Origin: Acidobacteriota bacterium
GTDB lineage: Bacteria; Acidobacteriota; Terriglobia; Terriglobales; Acidobacteriaceae
DNA: 64,000 bases
Assembly (NCBI GenBank): GCA_021792135.1
Contig: JAJYVF010000024.1
Location: 1 to 64,000, forward strand
Reading direction: 5' to 3'
Below the pieces are notes generated by a model. It saw nothing but the letters and a program-made list of their open reading frames with translations. It was not told where the DNA came from and searched no databases. A program made the position numbers and the translations under genes. This document shows positions 33,231 to 43,082 of the stretch, piece after piece (the stretch's first letter is position 1; the number at the start of each line of letters is the position of its first letter).

Positions 33231-34913
33231 ATGAATCTTTGTGCACGCGTTATTGCGTTTTCCTGCCTTCTGGCTGCGCCGGTTTTCGCGCAGCAGACGA
33301 CGGTTCCTGCCATCCCCGGTGTTCCCAAAGCTGCGCAACGGGCGGCCGAGTCCATCGATCCGGAGAAGATTCGCGCTCATGTTCGCTTCCTTGCCAGCGA
33401 TCTTCTCGAAGGACGCGGACCCGGAGTCCGCGGCGGCAACATTGCCGCCGAGTATGTCGCCACACAGTTTGCCCTGGACGGGCTGAAACCCGCCGGCGAC
33501 AACGGCACGTATTTTCAGAATGTGCCGCTCTATGCTGTGCATACCATCGAGGATCAAACCCGCTTCACGCTGGTTCCGCAGCATGGCGCGCCCATTCCGC
33601 TCATCTACGGCCAGGACGTGGTGACCAAGGACGAAACCGGGCAGGAGTCCGCCGAGATTGACGCCCCTATCGTCTTCGTCGGCTACGGCATCGACGCGCC
33701 GGAATACCACTGGAACGACTACGCCGGTGTGGATGTGAAAGGCAAGGTCCTGCTGGTCATCGTCAATGAGCCGCCTTCGGACGATCCGAGTTTCTTCAAA
33801 GGCAAGGCGCTGACTTACTACGGTCGGTGGACTTATAAGTACGAAGACGCGGCACGAAGAGGAGCCGCGGGCGTGCTGATCATCCATCGGACCGATCTGG
33901 CGAGCTATGGGTGGGACGTGGTTCGCAATTCGCAGTCGGTGGAGAAGTCGTTTCTGGAAGGCGATCCAACTGCTACCCTCCGGGCTGCCAGCTGGGTTCA
34001 ATACGACGTGGCGCGGAAACTCATGGGTGCTGTCGGCCTGAATGTCGACCAGGAGATTGAGGCGGCAGGGAAACGGGGCTTTCATGCTGTGGAGTTGCCT
34101 GTTCGGCTGCAGGCGCACATTGCCAGCCGCGTGCGCCATTACAACTCCCCGAATGTGATTGCCGAAGTGCCCGGCAGGGAAAGCGGCCCCGACCAGGCTG
34201 TCATCTATTCGGCCCACTATGACCACCTCGGCATCAATCCTGATCTGAAGGGTCACAATATCTACAATGGAGCCGCCGATAACGGTACGGGCTGCGGCAT
34301 TCTGCTCGAGCTGGCGCGGGCGTGGTCCACGCTCCATCCGCCGCATACGGTGTTTCTGGCCTCGGTCACCGCGGAAGAGCAGGGGCTTCTCGGGTCGCAG
34401 TATCTTGGTATGCACCCGCCCATCCCGGCTGGCCAGATCGCGCTGGACCTCAATTACGACATGCTGAATCCCATCGGCATCCCACTTTCCGTGGAGGTGA
34501 GCGGCGCCGAGCGGACGACGTTTTATCCTGAAGTCAAGCGCACCGCAAAGGCCTTCCACCTCGCCATCCAGCCGGATCAGTTCCCCATGGCCGGGCTCTA
34601 CTACCGCTCGGACCACTTCAGCTTCGCGCGTGTCGGCATCCCCGGATTCTCCATCGAGCAGGGCACGCTCTTTGCCGGACATGACGGCGCCTGGGGCATT
34701 GCACAGGCGAAGGACTATAACGAGCATCGCTACCATCAGCCATGGGATCAGTACAGGCCGGAGATGGACTTTCGCGGGAATGCGAAGATGGCGCGGTTCG
34801 GCCTCATTCTCGGGTGGGAAGCTATGACAGTGAAGGGCGGTATCGGCTGGGAACCTGGCGATGAGTTTGCAGCCGCCCGCAGGAAGAGCCTCGCGTCGAG
34901 TGGCGGACAGTGA
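33231..34913 (+). CDS. Secreted M28-family zinc aminopeptidase
   Basis: A signal peptide (NLCARVIAFSCLLAAPVFA) precedes a 540-residue mature protein. An inserted PA-type domain lies at about residues 110-290 (GQDVV...VFVGYGI..., GKVLLVIVNEPPSDDP). The M28 catalytic domain has the zinc ligands in order: SAHYDHLG (His), GAADNGTG (bridging Asp), TAEEQGLLGS (catalytic Glu and zinc Glu), LNYDM (Asp) and a late SDHFSFA (His). Such enzymes take N-terminal residues from peptides in the periplasm or outside. The gene stands alone between mutY and an acyl-CoA dehydrogenase. Confidence 0.9.
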   Translation: MNLCARVIAFSCLLAAPVFAQQTTVPAIPGVPKAAQRAAESIDPEKIRAHVRFLASDLLEGRGPGVRGGNIAAEYVATQFALDGLKPAGDNGTYFQNVPLYAVHTIEDQTRFTLVPQHGAPIPLIYGQDVVTKDETGQESAEIDAPIVFVGYGIDAPEYHWNDYAGVDVKGKVLLVIVNEPPSDDPSFFKGKALTYYGRWTYKYEDAARRGAAGVLIIHRTDLASYGWDVVRNSQSVEKSFLEGDPTATLRAASWVQYDVARKLMGAVGLNVDQEIEAAGKRGFHAVELPVRLQAHIASRVRHYNSPNVIAEVPGRESGPDQAVIYSAHYDHLGINPDLKGHNIYNGAADNGTGCGILLELARAWSTLHPPHTVFLASVTAEEQGLLGSQYLGMHPPIPAGQIALDLNYDMLNPIGIPLSVEVSGAERTTFYPEVKRTAKAFHLAIQPDQFPMAGLYYRSDHFSFARVGIPGFSIEQGTLFAGHDGAWGIAQAKDYNEHRYHQPWDQYRPEMDFRGNAKMARFGLILGWEAMTVKGGIGWEPGDEFAAARRKSLASSGGQ

Positions 34914-34980
34914 TTCTGCCAGGATAGGCTCGGTTTTCGGGCCATTTCGTTTGTCGCTTCGACTGGCCCGAGGAGAGGCT

Positions 34981-36153
34981 ATGCCCGAAACCCAGTCTGC
35001 CACGGAATTGACTCCGCCGCTGACTTCGCTCAGCGAAGAAGAGGTGATGCTGCGGGACGCCGTCCGGCAGTTTGCGCAGCAGGAAATTGCGCCCCGCGTG
35101 CGCGAAATGGACGAAGCGCAGAAGCTGGACCCGGAGATTCTCCGGCAGCTCTTTGCCCTGGGCCTGATGGCGATCGAAGCGCCGCCGGAACTGGGCGGCG
35201 CGGGCGCATCCTTCTTCAGTGCCCTGCTTACAGTGGAGGAGATTGCGCGGGTGGATCCCGCGGTTGCGGTCATCGTTGACGTCCAGAACACCCTGGCCGT
35301 GAACGCGCTGCTGCGATGGGGCAACAGCGATCAGAAGCAGAAATGGCTGCCGTGTCTGGCGGAGAACACGGTCTGCGCTTACGCACTCAGCGAGGCTGGG
35401 TCCGGTTCGGACGCGTTTTCGCTGACCACGCAGGCGCGCCCGCAGGGCGACAGCTTCATCCTGAGCGGCCGGAAGCTCTGGATCTCGAATGCGCTCGAAG
35501 CGGATCTCTTCCTGGTGTTTGCTACGGTTAATCCGGAAGCGGGCTACCGCGGCATTACCGCTTTCCTTGTGGAGCGCGGAACTCCTGGCTTTGCCGTGGG
35601 GCATAAGGAAGACAAGATGGGAATCCGCGCCTCCTCCACCTGCGAGCTGCTCTTCGATGATTGCCGCGTGCCCCGGGAGAACGTGCTGGGAGAAATCGGG
35701 AAAGGCTACAAAATCGCCATCGAGACGCTGAACGAAGGCCGCATCGGCATTGCGGCGCAAATGCTGGGGCTGGCGGAAGGGGCATGGTCGCTGGCGCTTC
35801 GGTACAGCAAAGAGAGGAAGCAGTTCGGCAAAGCGATCGCCGAGTTTCAGGCGGTGCAGTTTGCGCTGGCGGAGATGGCCACCCAGATCGAAGCCGCCCG
35901 CATGCTGGTCTATAACGCTGCGCGCATGAAACTCGCCGGCGTGCCCTTTGTGAAGGAGGCGGCGATGGCGAAGGTGTTTGCCTCCAGTGTTGCCGAAGAA
36001 GTAGCCAGCAAAGCCGTGGAGATTCATGGCGGCTATGGCTTCGTGAAGGACTATCCGGTGGAGAAGTTCTATCGCGATGCAAAAATCGGCGCCATCTACG
36101 AGGGTACCTCCAATATGCAGCTGGCCACCATCGGCAAGCTGATTTTGGCCTGA
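34981..36153 (+). CDS. Acyl-CoA dehydrogenase, short/branched-chain type
   Basis: From the ATG at 34981 (AGGAGAGGCT upstream) the 390-residue protein has the full acyl-CoA dehydrogenase fold: FAD-binding CAYALSEAGSGSDAF, KLWISNA, the substrate loop KMGIRASSTCELLFDDCRVP, the GYKIAIETLNEGRI helix, and GGYGFVKDYPVEKFYRDAKI with the expected catalytic Glu in the IYEGTS loop. It oxidises acyl-CoA at C2-C3, passing electrons to ETF. It resembles butyryl- or 2-methylbutyryl-CoA dehydrogenases in length. It is distinct from the long FadE-type gene at 37.4-39.2 kb. Confidence 0.9.
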   Translation: MPETQSATELTPPLTSLSEEEVMLRDAVRQFAQQEIAPRVREMDEAQKLDPEILRQLFALGLMAIEAPPELGGAGASFFSALLTVEEIARVDPAVAVIVDVQNTLAVNALLRWGNSDQKQKWLPCLAENTVCAYALSEAGSGSDAFSLTTQARPQGDSFILSGRKLWISNALEADLFLVFATVNPEAGYRGITAFLVERGTPGFAVGHKEDKMGIRASSTCELLFDDCRVPRENVLGEIGKGYKIAIETLNEGRIGIAAQMLGLAEGAWSLALRYSKERKQFGKAIAEFQAVQFALAEMATQIEAARMLVYNAARMKLAGVPFVKEAAMAKVFASSVAEEVASKAVEIHGGYGFVKDYPVEKFYRDAKIGAIYEGTSNMQLATIGKLILA

Positions 36154-36224
36154 TTAGCTAATTTCATTGCCTGGTGGTTCGTGCTACACTTCCGCGCGTC
36201 TCAAACTTACCCCGGAGAGACTGC

Positions 36225-37031
36225 ATGAACGGCACAATCAGGAATCTCAGGGCCCCTTTTTCCGCTCTGCTCGTTGTGGCGTTTTCGACTCTGCCGGCGT
36301 TAGCAGCCGAAAACCCATGGATCGGTACATGGAAGCTCAATAAGGCGAAGAGTCATTTTACCGGGCAAACCTTCACCTACTCGAAAAACGCCAATGGCCT
36401 GGACCACTTCTCCGATGGCGCCATGGAATACGATTTCACCGCCAACGGCATCGATTACCCCGTGATCGGCGGTTCGACCGAAAGCTGGACCTTTACGGGC
36501 CCCAATGTCTGGACTGTCACGGATAAACAGGACGGGAAGGTCACCACCGTCTCGAAGGTCGAGCTTTCGAAGGACTGCAAAACGATGAAGACGGAGACGA
36601 CCGGTACCCGGCCGGACGGTAGCAGCATCAACGACCAGAGCACCTATACGAAGAGCAAGCCCGGAGATGGCTGCCTCGAAGGCACATGGAAGAGTGTCAA
36701 AGTCAACAGCAGTTCTCCCGGGATGTGGATCGTCTCGCAGACCTCGCCCGACGAATGGAAGTGGGACATCCCCGACTGGAAGGAGACCGTGACCGGCAAA
36801 GCCGATGGCTCCGACCTTCCGCTCACCGGCCCGTCTGTTCCCAGCGGCCTGACCGTCGCGATCAAGGAGGACAGCCCGCACAAGATGACCTACACAGTGA
36901 AGCAAAATGGAAAAGTATTGTCGCAGGGCGAGCAGACTCTTGCCCCCAACGGCAAGAGCTTCACCGATCAGAGCTGGGTGCCAGGCAAGGAAAACGAGAA
37001 GCAGATCGGGGTGTACGAGAAGCAGGCATAA
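36225..37031 (+). CDS. Secreted hypothetical protein, lipocalin-like opening
   Basis: The ATG at 36225 follows CCGGAGAGACTGC, and a TACACT box lies at 36185-36190. The 268-residue product has a signal peptide ending LPALAAE and then ENPWIGTWKLNKAKSHF, the typical start of lipocalin-like and related beta-barrel proteins of Acidobacteria. The rest is rich in Thr, Ser, Lys and Trp, and the two halves (about 25-140 and 150-268) share a similar alternation of strands. No catalytic motif. Probably periplasmic; function unknown. Confidence 0.7.
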   Translation: MNGTIRNLRAPFSALLVVAFSTLPALAAENPWIGTWKLNKAKSHFTGQTFTYSKNANGLDHFSDGAMEYDFTANGIDYPVIGGSTESWTFTGPNVWTVTDKQDGKVTTVSKVELSKDCKTMKTETTGTRPDGSSINDQSTYTKSKPGDGCLEGTWKSVKVNSSSPGMWIVSQTSPDEWKWDIPDWKETVTGKADGSDLPLTGPSVPSGLTVAIKEDSPHKMTYTVKQNGKVLSQGEQTLAPNGKSFTDQSWVPGKENEKQIGVYEKQA

Positions 37032-37123
37032 AGCCGCGATTTGCAGAGTGGCAGGCTATCCGCTCCGGGCAGCCTGCTTCTGTCTTGAGCTATCCTTCTG
37101 CAGGACTTTCACCGGGACGCAGG

Positions 37124-37429
37124 ATGACAACCGCTGAATTCGATCAGTCACTCGCGCTGCCAGAGCCGCCGCCGGGCCTGTCCGCTCCGGTTGCGGCGCT
37201 CTGGTGGGATACGAAGGGCGACTGGACGCGGGCTCATGATCTGGTGAATGAACTGGAGACCGCCGAGGGCATGGCTGTTCATGCCTACCTGCACCGTAAG
37301 GAGGGCGCGCTCTCGAATGCCGATTACTGGTACGGGCGCGCCGGAAAAACTTATCACCGCTCCTCGCTCGATGAGGAGCGCCGGGCGCTGATCGAAGCTC
37401 TTCTGCGCCACATCCCTTCCGCCCGCTGA
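37124..37429 (+). CDS. Conserved hypothetical protein, 101 aa
   Basis: The product contains ALWWDTKGDWTRAHDLVNEL and VHAYLHRKEGALSNADYWYGRAG, a helical pattern I recognise as a widespread small family of unknown function (tetratricopeptide-like helix pairs). The ATG at 37124 follows GGGACGCAGG. It ends one base before the fadE stop on the opposite strand. No signal peptide. Confidence 0.75.
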   Translation: MTTAEFDQSLALPEPPPGLSAPVAALWWDTKGDWTRAHDLVNELETAEGMAVHAYLHRKEGALSNADYWYGRAGKTYHRSSLDEERRALIEALLRHIPSAR

Positions 37430-37430
37430 A

Positions 37431-39200
37431 TTACAGCGTGTACCGCTCGGCCGCGATCATCTCTTCGGCAACAGCCCGTCCGATGGCTACCGTATTCACC
37501 GGGTCGTGTTTGGCCAGACGGCGGAAGATCGTCATCTGGGTGCGCAGCATATCGCCTTCGGCCACCGCTGCCAGGATCCGTTCGGCGGAATCCTCGATGA
37601 TGCGGAAGGAGCGCGCAGCGCTCAGCTGCGCGAGGCTGATGGCGATCTGGCTGCGGCTGCCAAACTTTTCCGCGCGCAGGACAGCGGATTCCATGAGCAG
37701 AATTTCGACCAGCATATCCGCCAGCGCGCCCATGATCTCCTGCTGATCCTGCAGGTTCGTTGGATACTTCTGGCTGGCCGCACCGGAACAAAAAAGTCCC
37801 AGCTTCTTTGCGGCTGCAACCAGCGCCTTTTCGGCGGCTAACGGTCCTGTCGCTTCGCTGCGCGCGGCCGGTCCCGCCATCACTTCGTCCATCACTTTGC
37901 CGATGGCCGGCAGCAGCGGCAGCCGCCCCTGCATTGCCCGTCGCAGCAAAAATCCGGTGATGATCAGGCGGTTGATTTCGTTGGTGCCTTCAAAGATGCG
38001 GTTGATGCGCGCATCCCGGTAAGCGCGCTCCGCCGGGTATTCCTCGACATAGCCGTATCCGCCGTAAATCTGCACACAGGAGTCGACGCCGCGCTCCAGC
38101 ATCTCCGAACACCAGACCTTCACAATCGAGCACTCAACGGCATATTCCTCGATGCGCTTCTGCACATCCGCGGCGGGCGCGTCCGCGGGAAGGGCGGAGA
38201 GGGCCGCGTCAATCGCTCCCACGACGCGATAAACAAGCGCTTCTCCCGCGAAGATGTCTGCCGCAGCACGAGCAATCTTTTCGTGAACAAGCCCGAACGA
38301 CGTGATCGGCTTGCCAAAGGCCATGCGCTGCTTTCCATAGCGAATCGTGTTGCGCAGCGTGTGACGCGCACCGCCCACAGCCGCGGCTCCCAATTTGTAA
38401 CGGCCGACATTCAGAATATTGAACGCGATGTGGTGCCCCTTGCCGGCTTCTCCCAGCAGGTTCTCAACAGGGATTGCGCAGTCGGAGAGCACCAGTGGAC
38501 AGGTAGAGGAACCGCGAATCCCGAGTTTGTGCTCTTCCGCCCCGATGGTGAGTCCCGGCGTATTCCTGTCCACCAGAAAAGCCGAAAACTGCTCGCCGTC
38601 AATCTTTGCGAAAACGATGAACAGGTCAGCGAATCCGGCATTCGAGATCCACATCTTTTCGCCGTTCAGCATGTATTGCCTGCCGTCAGGCGAGAGACGA
38701 GCCTGGGCGCGGATGTTCATGGCATCGGAGCCGGACGAGGACTCGGAAAGGGCATAAGCAGCGATCCATTCTCCCGATGCCAGCTTCGGCAGGTACTTCT
38801 CCTTCTGCGCCGAAGTGCCGTACCAGATCACGGGCAGCGTGCCGATTCCTGTATGTGCGCTGATGCTCACCGAGAAGCTGGCGCAGACGGCGATGCGATC
38901 GGCGACCAGTGCGGAGGTCACCTTATCGAGAGCCAGGCCGCCATAGCCTTCAGGGATATCGACGGCCAGCAGTCCAAGCTGACCGGCCTCCAGCAGAAGT
39001 TCACGCGTGACAGCGAAATCCTTCGCTTCGATCTCGGAAATGCGCGGCATGATCGATCTTTCTGCGAACTCGGCTGTGGCGCGCGCGATCTCCTGCTGTT
39101 CTTCGGAGAAGTCTTCGGGAGTGAAGATGTCTTCGGGCGCGGCGTTCTCCAGCAGAAAGCTGCCGCCACTGACGATTTTGGGAACGGAAATGCTGGTCAT
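37431..39200 (-). CDS. fadE: Long-chain acyl-CoA dehydrogenase with C-terminal extension (FadE)
   Basis: The 589-residue enzyme from the ATG at 39200 has the acyl-CoA dehydrogenase core (IAAYALSESSSGSDAMN, KMWISNAGFAD, HKLGIRGSSTCPL, QIYGGYGYVEEYPAERAYRDARINRIFEGTNEI with the catalytic Glu). A further 170-residue helical domain like that of FadE of Bacillus and of mitochondrial VLCAD follows. It catalyses the first step of beta-oxidation. A CGGAG site lies before the ATG. It is the last gene of fadN-fadA-fadE and is separated from fadA by a toxin fragment of about 140 bases. Confidence 0.92.
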   Translation of the reverse strand: MTSISVPKIVSGGSFLLENAAPEDIFTPEDFSEEQQEIARATAEFAERSIMPRISEIEAKDFAVTRELLLEAGQLGLLAVDIPEGYGGLALDKVTSALVADRIAVCASFSVSISAHTGIGTLPVIWYGTSAQKEKYLPKLASGEWIAAYALSESSSGSDAMNIRAQARLSPDGRQYMLNGEKMWISNAGFADLFIVFAKIDGEQFSAFLVDRNTPGLTIGAEEHKLGIRGSSTCPLVLSDCAIPVENLLGEAGKGHHIAFNILNVGRYKLGAAAVGGARHTLRNTIRYGKQRMAFGKPITSFGLVHEKIARAAADIFAGEALVYRVVGAIDAALSALPADAPAADVQKRIEEYAVECSIVKVWCSEMLERGVDSCVQIYGGYGYVEEYPAERAYRDARINRIFEGTNEINRLIITGFLLRRAMQGRLPLLPAIGKVMDEVMAGPAARSEATGPLAAEKALVAAAKKLGLFCSGAASQKYPTNLQDQQEIMGALADMLVEILLMESAVLRAEKFGSRSQIAISLAQLSAARSFRIIEDSAERILAAVAEGDMLRTQMTIFRRLAKHDPVNTVAIGRAVAEEMIAAERYTL

Positions 39201-39241
39201 GACAGAACTCCGAATAGAAGATCCTACGCCGATCAGTTGAA

Positions 39242-39385
39242 TCAGGTGGTCCTGAGCCCCGCGGCTTTGGCGAGTTTCGCCTGGCGCTCGTCGAAGGTCC
39301 AGAACCTGTTGGCCTTTAGCTCCATTGCACAGGCAACGTGAAGCGAATCGAGCGTTCGTGCGCCAAGCTGCGCGCCAGAGCAAGG
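39242..39385 (-). pseudogene. C-terminal fragment of a VapC-like PIN-domain toxin
   Basis: In the gap between fadA and fadE the minus strand reads LGARTLDSLHVACAMELKAN then FWTFDERQAKLAKAAGL and a stop at 39242. This is the C-terminal third of a PIN-domain ribonuclease, with the RTLDSLHVA helix and the TFDERQ..LA.AAGL end (the Asp of TFD is a metal ligand). The N-terminal domain and the antitoxin are absent, and the frame runs into unrelated sequence upstream. It is a relic without function. Confidence 0.75.
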
Positions 39386-39461
39386 ATGCATCGCCTTGCC
39401 CGCAACCGTTTTCGGCGGAATTCCACGCCGGTTCATGAAGGAGTTCCGGCGCATTCGCCCG

Positions 39462-40634
39462 TTATGCGAGCCGCTCGAAAACCCCTGCCGCGCCCATCCC
39501 GCCGCCGACACACATCGTCACCAGCCCATAGCGCACTTTGCGCCGTCTGAGTTCGCTGAGGAGAGTCGCCGTGAGCTTCGCTCCGGTGCATCCCAGCGGA
39601 TGCCCAAGGGCAATGGCCCCTCCATGCACATTGAGTTTTGCCGGGTCGAATTCAAGCTGGCGCACCACCGCTAGCGACTGCGCCGCAAAAGCTTCGTTCA
39701 GTTCAATCAGCTCGATCTGCTCCAGGCTAAGCCCGGCCAGCTTCAGAGCCTTTGGCACCGCATGGACCGGTCCCATGCCCATCTCCTCCGGATCGCAGCC
39801 GGCATACGCATAGGCGACAAAGCGGGCCAGTGGCTGAATCCTCAGCAGCGCTGCGCGCTCGGCGGACATGACGACCGCCGCCGCCGCGCCGTCGGAGGTC
39901 TGCGAGGAATTGCCGGCCGTTACAACACCATGAGCATGAAAGGCCGGCGGCAATTTCGCCAGCGCTTCGTAGCTGCTGTCGGCCCGCGGACCTTCATCTT
40001 CGCGAAACTCTGTTTTGGGTTTGCCATCGCCGTTGGGCGTGGAGAGTGTAACCGGAACCGGCACAATCTCATCGGCAAAGAGTCCATCCCGGATGGCAGC
40101 CAGGGCTTTCTCGTGGCTTGCCAGGGCGAAGCGGTCGGAGTCCTCGCGAGAGATGCCGTAGTGTTTGGCTACGCGCTCGGCGGTGAGGCCCATCGAGAGG
40201 TACGAGCTCGGATGATTTTCCACGAGCCACGGATTGACCGCCAGCTTGTTGCCGCCCATGGGCACGAACGACATCGATTCGGCGCCTCCGGCGACGATCA
40301 CCTCGGCGCTGCCGCTGCGGATACGCTCCGCAGCCAGGGCGATGGCCTGGAGGCCGGAGGCGCAGAAGCGGTTGATGGTCATGGCCGCGGTTTCGACAGG
40401 CAGCTTTGCCCGCAGCATCGCAATGCGGGCCAGGTTCATACCCTGCTCCGCTTCGGGCATGGCGCAGCCGAGGATCACATCGTCGACTTCATGCACATCG
40501 AGCTGCGGCACGCGATCGAGCGCACCGCGGAGTGCGATCGCGGCCAGGTCGTCGGGGCGGGTGAAGCGCAGGGCTCCCCGCGGCGCTTTGCCCACCGCGG
40601 TACGAACGGCGCTCACGATGACGGCATCTCTCAT
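39462..40634 (-). CDS. fadA: Acetyl-CoA acyltransferase (thiolase)
   Basis: The 390-residue thiolase has the nucleophilic Cys in [14 protein letters not shown] (about residue 88), the His in [15 protein letters not shown] and the second Cys in [15 protein letters not shown]. It performs the last step of beta-oxidation, releasing acetyl-CoA. It follows fadN by nine bases on the same strand, which makes the two subunits of a likely complex co-translated. The ATG at 40634 is followed by [19 protein letters not shown], a normal thiolase start. Confidence 0.95.
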   Translation of the reverse strand: MRDAVIVSAVRTAVGKAPRGALRFTRPDDLAAIALRGALDRVPQLDVHEVDDVILGCAMPEAEQGMNLARIAMLRAKLPVETAAMTINRFCASGLQAIALAAERIRSGSAEVIVAGGAESMSFVPMGGNKLAVNPWLVENHPSSYLSMGLTAERVAKHYGISREDSDRFALASHEKALAAIRDGLFADEIVPVPVTLSTPNGDGKPKTEFREDEGPRADSSYEALAKLPPAFHAHGVVTAGNSSQTSDGAAAAVVMSAERAALLRIQPLARFVAYAYAGCDPEEMGMGPVHAVPKALKLAGLSLEQIELIELNEAFAAQSLAVVRQLEFDPAKLNVHGGAIALGHPLGCTGAKLTATLLSELRRRKVRYGLVTMCVGGGMGAAGVFERLA

Positions 40635-40643
40635 GTCGGCTCC

Positions 40644-43082
40644 CTAGTTCCTCAGCGGTTTTCCGGTTTTCAGGGTGTAGGCGATGCGTTCCTGCGTCCG
40701 GCGTTCGCCGCAGAGCGAGAGGAAGTGCTCCAGCTCGAGATCGAGGAGGTACTGTTCGCTGACCGGAGTGCCGGATGTGATGGCGCCTCCACAAAGCACC
40801 TCAGCAAGATGCGTCGCGACCTTCACATCGTGGTCGCTGGCATGTTCTCCTTCGCGCATCGTGTAAATGCCCAGGCGGAGTGCGGCGAGCACGCTTTCCC
40901 CGGGTGCAGGCATATCGGTGACGGGAAGCGGCGGGCGATAGCCTGTTTCGGCCAGGGCGATCGCCTGTGCCATGGCATCGTGCAGCAGGCGGTCGCGGTT
41001 CATGCTAATGCCGTCAGAACTGCGAAGAAGCTGCAGCTGCCGCGCCTCGTACGCTGAGGTGGAAACCCTGGCGAGGGCCATGTTCTCGAAGACGAGGCGC
41101 ATCCAGTGGTGCAACTCGACCGAATCCGCTCGGGGCTGCGCAGGAATTCGCGCGTTCCTGATCGCCCGCAGCGTCATCTCCTTGCATCCGCCTCCCGCGG
41201 GAATCAGACCCACTCCCGTTTCCACCAGTCCTGTATAGAGTTCGAGATACGCCTGCCGTTTGGCGGCATGCAGCGACACCTCCGTTCCGCCGCCCAGGCA
41301 TAATCCGAACGGCGCCGCGACCACCGGGCAGGGACAGAACTTGATCGCCTGCGTCATCTGCTGAAAGGCGCGAATGTAGAACCGAATCTCGTCCCACTCC
41401 TCATCCTGCGCGGCCAGCAGCAGCTGGACCAGGTTCGCTCCCGCCGAGAAATTCGTTGCGTCATTGGTGATCACGAACCCGCGAAAGTTGCGCACCGCGT
41501 TGCCTGCGGGATCGAGCGTCTGCCGCAGAAATGTAACGATGTCGGTGCCCAGCGCATTCATCTTCGTGTGGAACTCAATGCATGCGATGCCATCACCCAC
41601 ATCGATCAGAGAAGCGCCCGGATTCTCCGCGACGACTCCGCCGGAACGCTTGGCGCGCCGCAGCGTCACCACGGCCGAAGGGGCTTCCACCGGGAGATAA
41701 CCCCCGGACTTCGGATCGAAATATTCAGCCCCGCTGCTGCGGTACCAGGAACCATCGTTCGCTGCTGACAGCTTCTCGACAGTCGCCGGAATCGCGTATC
41801 CCTGGTCGCGCATTTTCGTTACGGTCTCACGCACTCCAGCGGCATCCCACATTTCGAAAGGCCCCAGGTCCCAGTTGAACCCGGCCCGCATGGCGCGATC
41901 GATATCCGCGACGCTGTCGGTAATCTCGCCAATACGGTTGGCCGCATAGAGCCACAGTTCCGGCAGGATGCCCCAGTAAAACGCCGCCGCCTTGTCTTTC
42001 TCCGGATTTCCGCCGAGCAGCGCACGGATCCGCTCCGGAAGAGCTTCGATGTTCCTCGCAACATCGAGCGCAGGGAACCTGGGCTTCTGCGCGGCGCGGT
42101 ACTCCAGGGCCGCAATATCGAGTACCAGCCGCTCCTCGCCTGCTGAGCCTTTCTGCCTGCGATAAAAGCCCTGGCCGGTCTTATCGCCGAACCATCTGCG
42201 TGCCAGCATCTGCTCCAGAAATTCCGGGAGGGTCAGGTCGCTGCGCTCATCTCTTGTATTCGCGGTGAAGTTGCGGACCACGCTGCCGAGCACATCGAGG
42301 CCGACCATATCCCCGAGGCGGAAGGTTCCCGTTTTCGGCCAGCCCAGTGGCTTGCCGGTGAGGGCGTCGACTTCCTCGATGCTGAGCCCCATCCGCTGCA
42401 TCACCCGGATCGTATTCAGGATGGCAAAGGCCCCAATCCGGTTGGCGACGAAGTTTGGGCGGTCGTTCGCAGGCACCACAGTCTTGCCAAGATGAAGCTC
42501 AGCAAATCGGGCAACCGAAGCGAGAGCCTCAGGGTCGGTCTCCGGAGCCGCAATGATCTCCAGCAGTTGCATATAACGCGGAGGGTTGAAAAAATGCGTG
42601 CCGAACCAGCGGCTGCGTCGTTCCGCAGGCAGTACCACGGCGATTTCACCGACGGGCAGCCCGCTGGTGTTGGTGGTCAGCATCGCATCCGGCCGCAGAT
42701 GAGGGACGACGCGGGCCAGCAGCGCCTGCTTGATCTGCAGATTCTCGGCGACAGCTTCAATGATCCAGTCGCAGTCCTTCAGCTTCGACAGGTCCTCGTC
42801 GAAGTTCCCGATGCTGATTCGCCCGGCGAATTCCGGAGAGGCCAGAGCCGGGGGCTTCGCCTTCTTCAGGGCTTCCAGAGCCTGTGCGGTCAGCCGGTTC
42901 GGTTCGCCGCTCTGGGCCATATCCAGCAGCAGTACGGGAAATCCGGCGTTGGCGATATGAGCTGCGATGCGTGATCCCATGGTTCCGGCGCCCAGGACAG
43001 CAATGCGGCGGATGGTATAGGCCAAGGGCGCGCTCTGCCATGTTGCAGAGCGGGTGCTTTCAGTGGTGATTGCGGAGTGCAT
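40644..43082 (-). CDS. fadN: 3-hydroxyacyl-CoA dehydrogenase / enoyl-CoA hydratase (FadN type)
   Basis: The 812-residue protein from the ATG at 43082 has the dehydrogenase first: NAD site AVLGAGTMGSRIA (residues 28-40), TNTSGLPV, the catalytic His in GTHFFNPP, and C-terminal HAD domains (about 190-420). The enoyl-CoA hydratase/isomerase domain follows (about 500-690; FSAGANL, oxyanion LCLGGGTEVSLHA, GLIPAGGG). This order is the reverse of E. coli FadB and matches FadN. It carries out the two middle steps of beta-oxidation. GAGAGAA precedes the ATG. The operon order fadN-fadA-fadE is that of Bacillus. Confidence 0.93.
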   Translation of the reverse strand: MHSAITTESTRSATWQSAPLAYTIRRIAVLGAGTMGSRIAAHIANAGFPVLLLDMAQSGEPNRLTAQALEALKKAKPPALASPEFAGRISIGNFDEDLSKLKDCDWIIEAVAENLQIKQALLARVVPHLRPDAMLTTNTSGLPVGEIAVVLPAERRSRWFGTHFFNPPRYMQLLEIIAAPETDPEALASVARFAELHLGKTVVPANDRPNFVANRIGAFAILNTIRVMQRMGLSIEEVDALTGKPLGWPKTGTFRLGDMVGLDVLGSVVRNFTANTRDERSDLTLPEFLEQMLARRWFGDKTGQGFYRRQKGSAGEERLVLDIAALEYRAAQKPRFPALDVARNIEALPERIRALLGGNPEKDKAAAFYWGILPELWLYAANRIGEITDSVADIDRAMRAGFNWDLGPFEMWDAAGVRETVTKMRDQGYAIPATVEKLSAANDGSWYRSSGAEYFDPKSGGYLPVEAPSAVVTLRRAKRSGGVVAENPGASLIDVGDGIACIEFHTKMNALGTDIVTFLRQTLDPAGNAVRNFRGFVITNDATNFSAGANLVQLLLAAQDEEWDEIRFYIRAFQQMTQAIKFCPCPVVAAPFGLCLGGGTEVSLHAAKRQAYLELYTGLVETGVGLIPAGGGCKEMTLRAIRNARIPAQPRADSVELHHWMRLVFENMALARVSTSAYEARQLQLLRSSDGISMNRDRLLHDAMAQAIALAETGYRPPLPVTDMPAPGESVLAALRLGIYTMREGEHASDHDVKVATHLAEVLCGGAITSGTPVSEQYLLDLELEHFLSLCGERRTQERIAYTLKTGKPLRN

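Noticed and set aside
33072-35324. A 750-codon minus-strand frame across the M28 peptidase
   Set aside because: Covers the end of mutY, a whole peptidase gene and the start of an acyl-CoA dehydrogenase on the other strand; not plausible as a gene.
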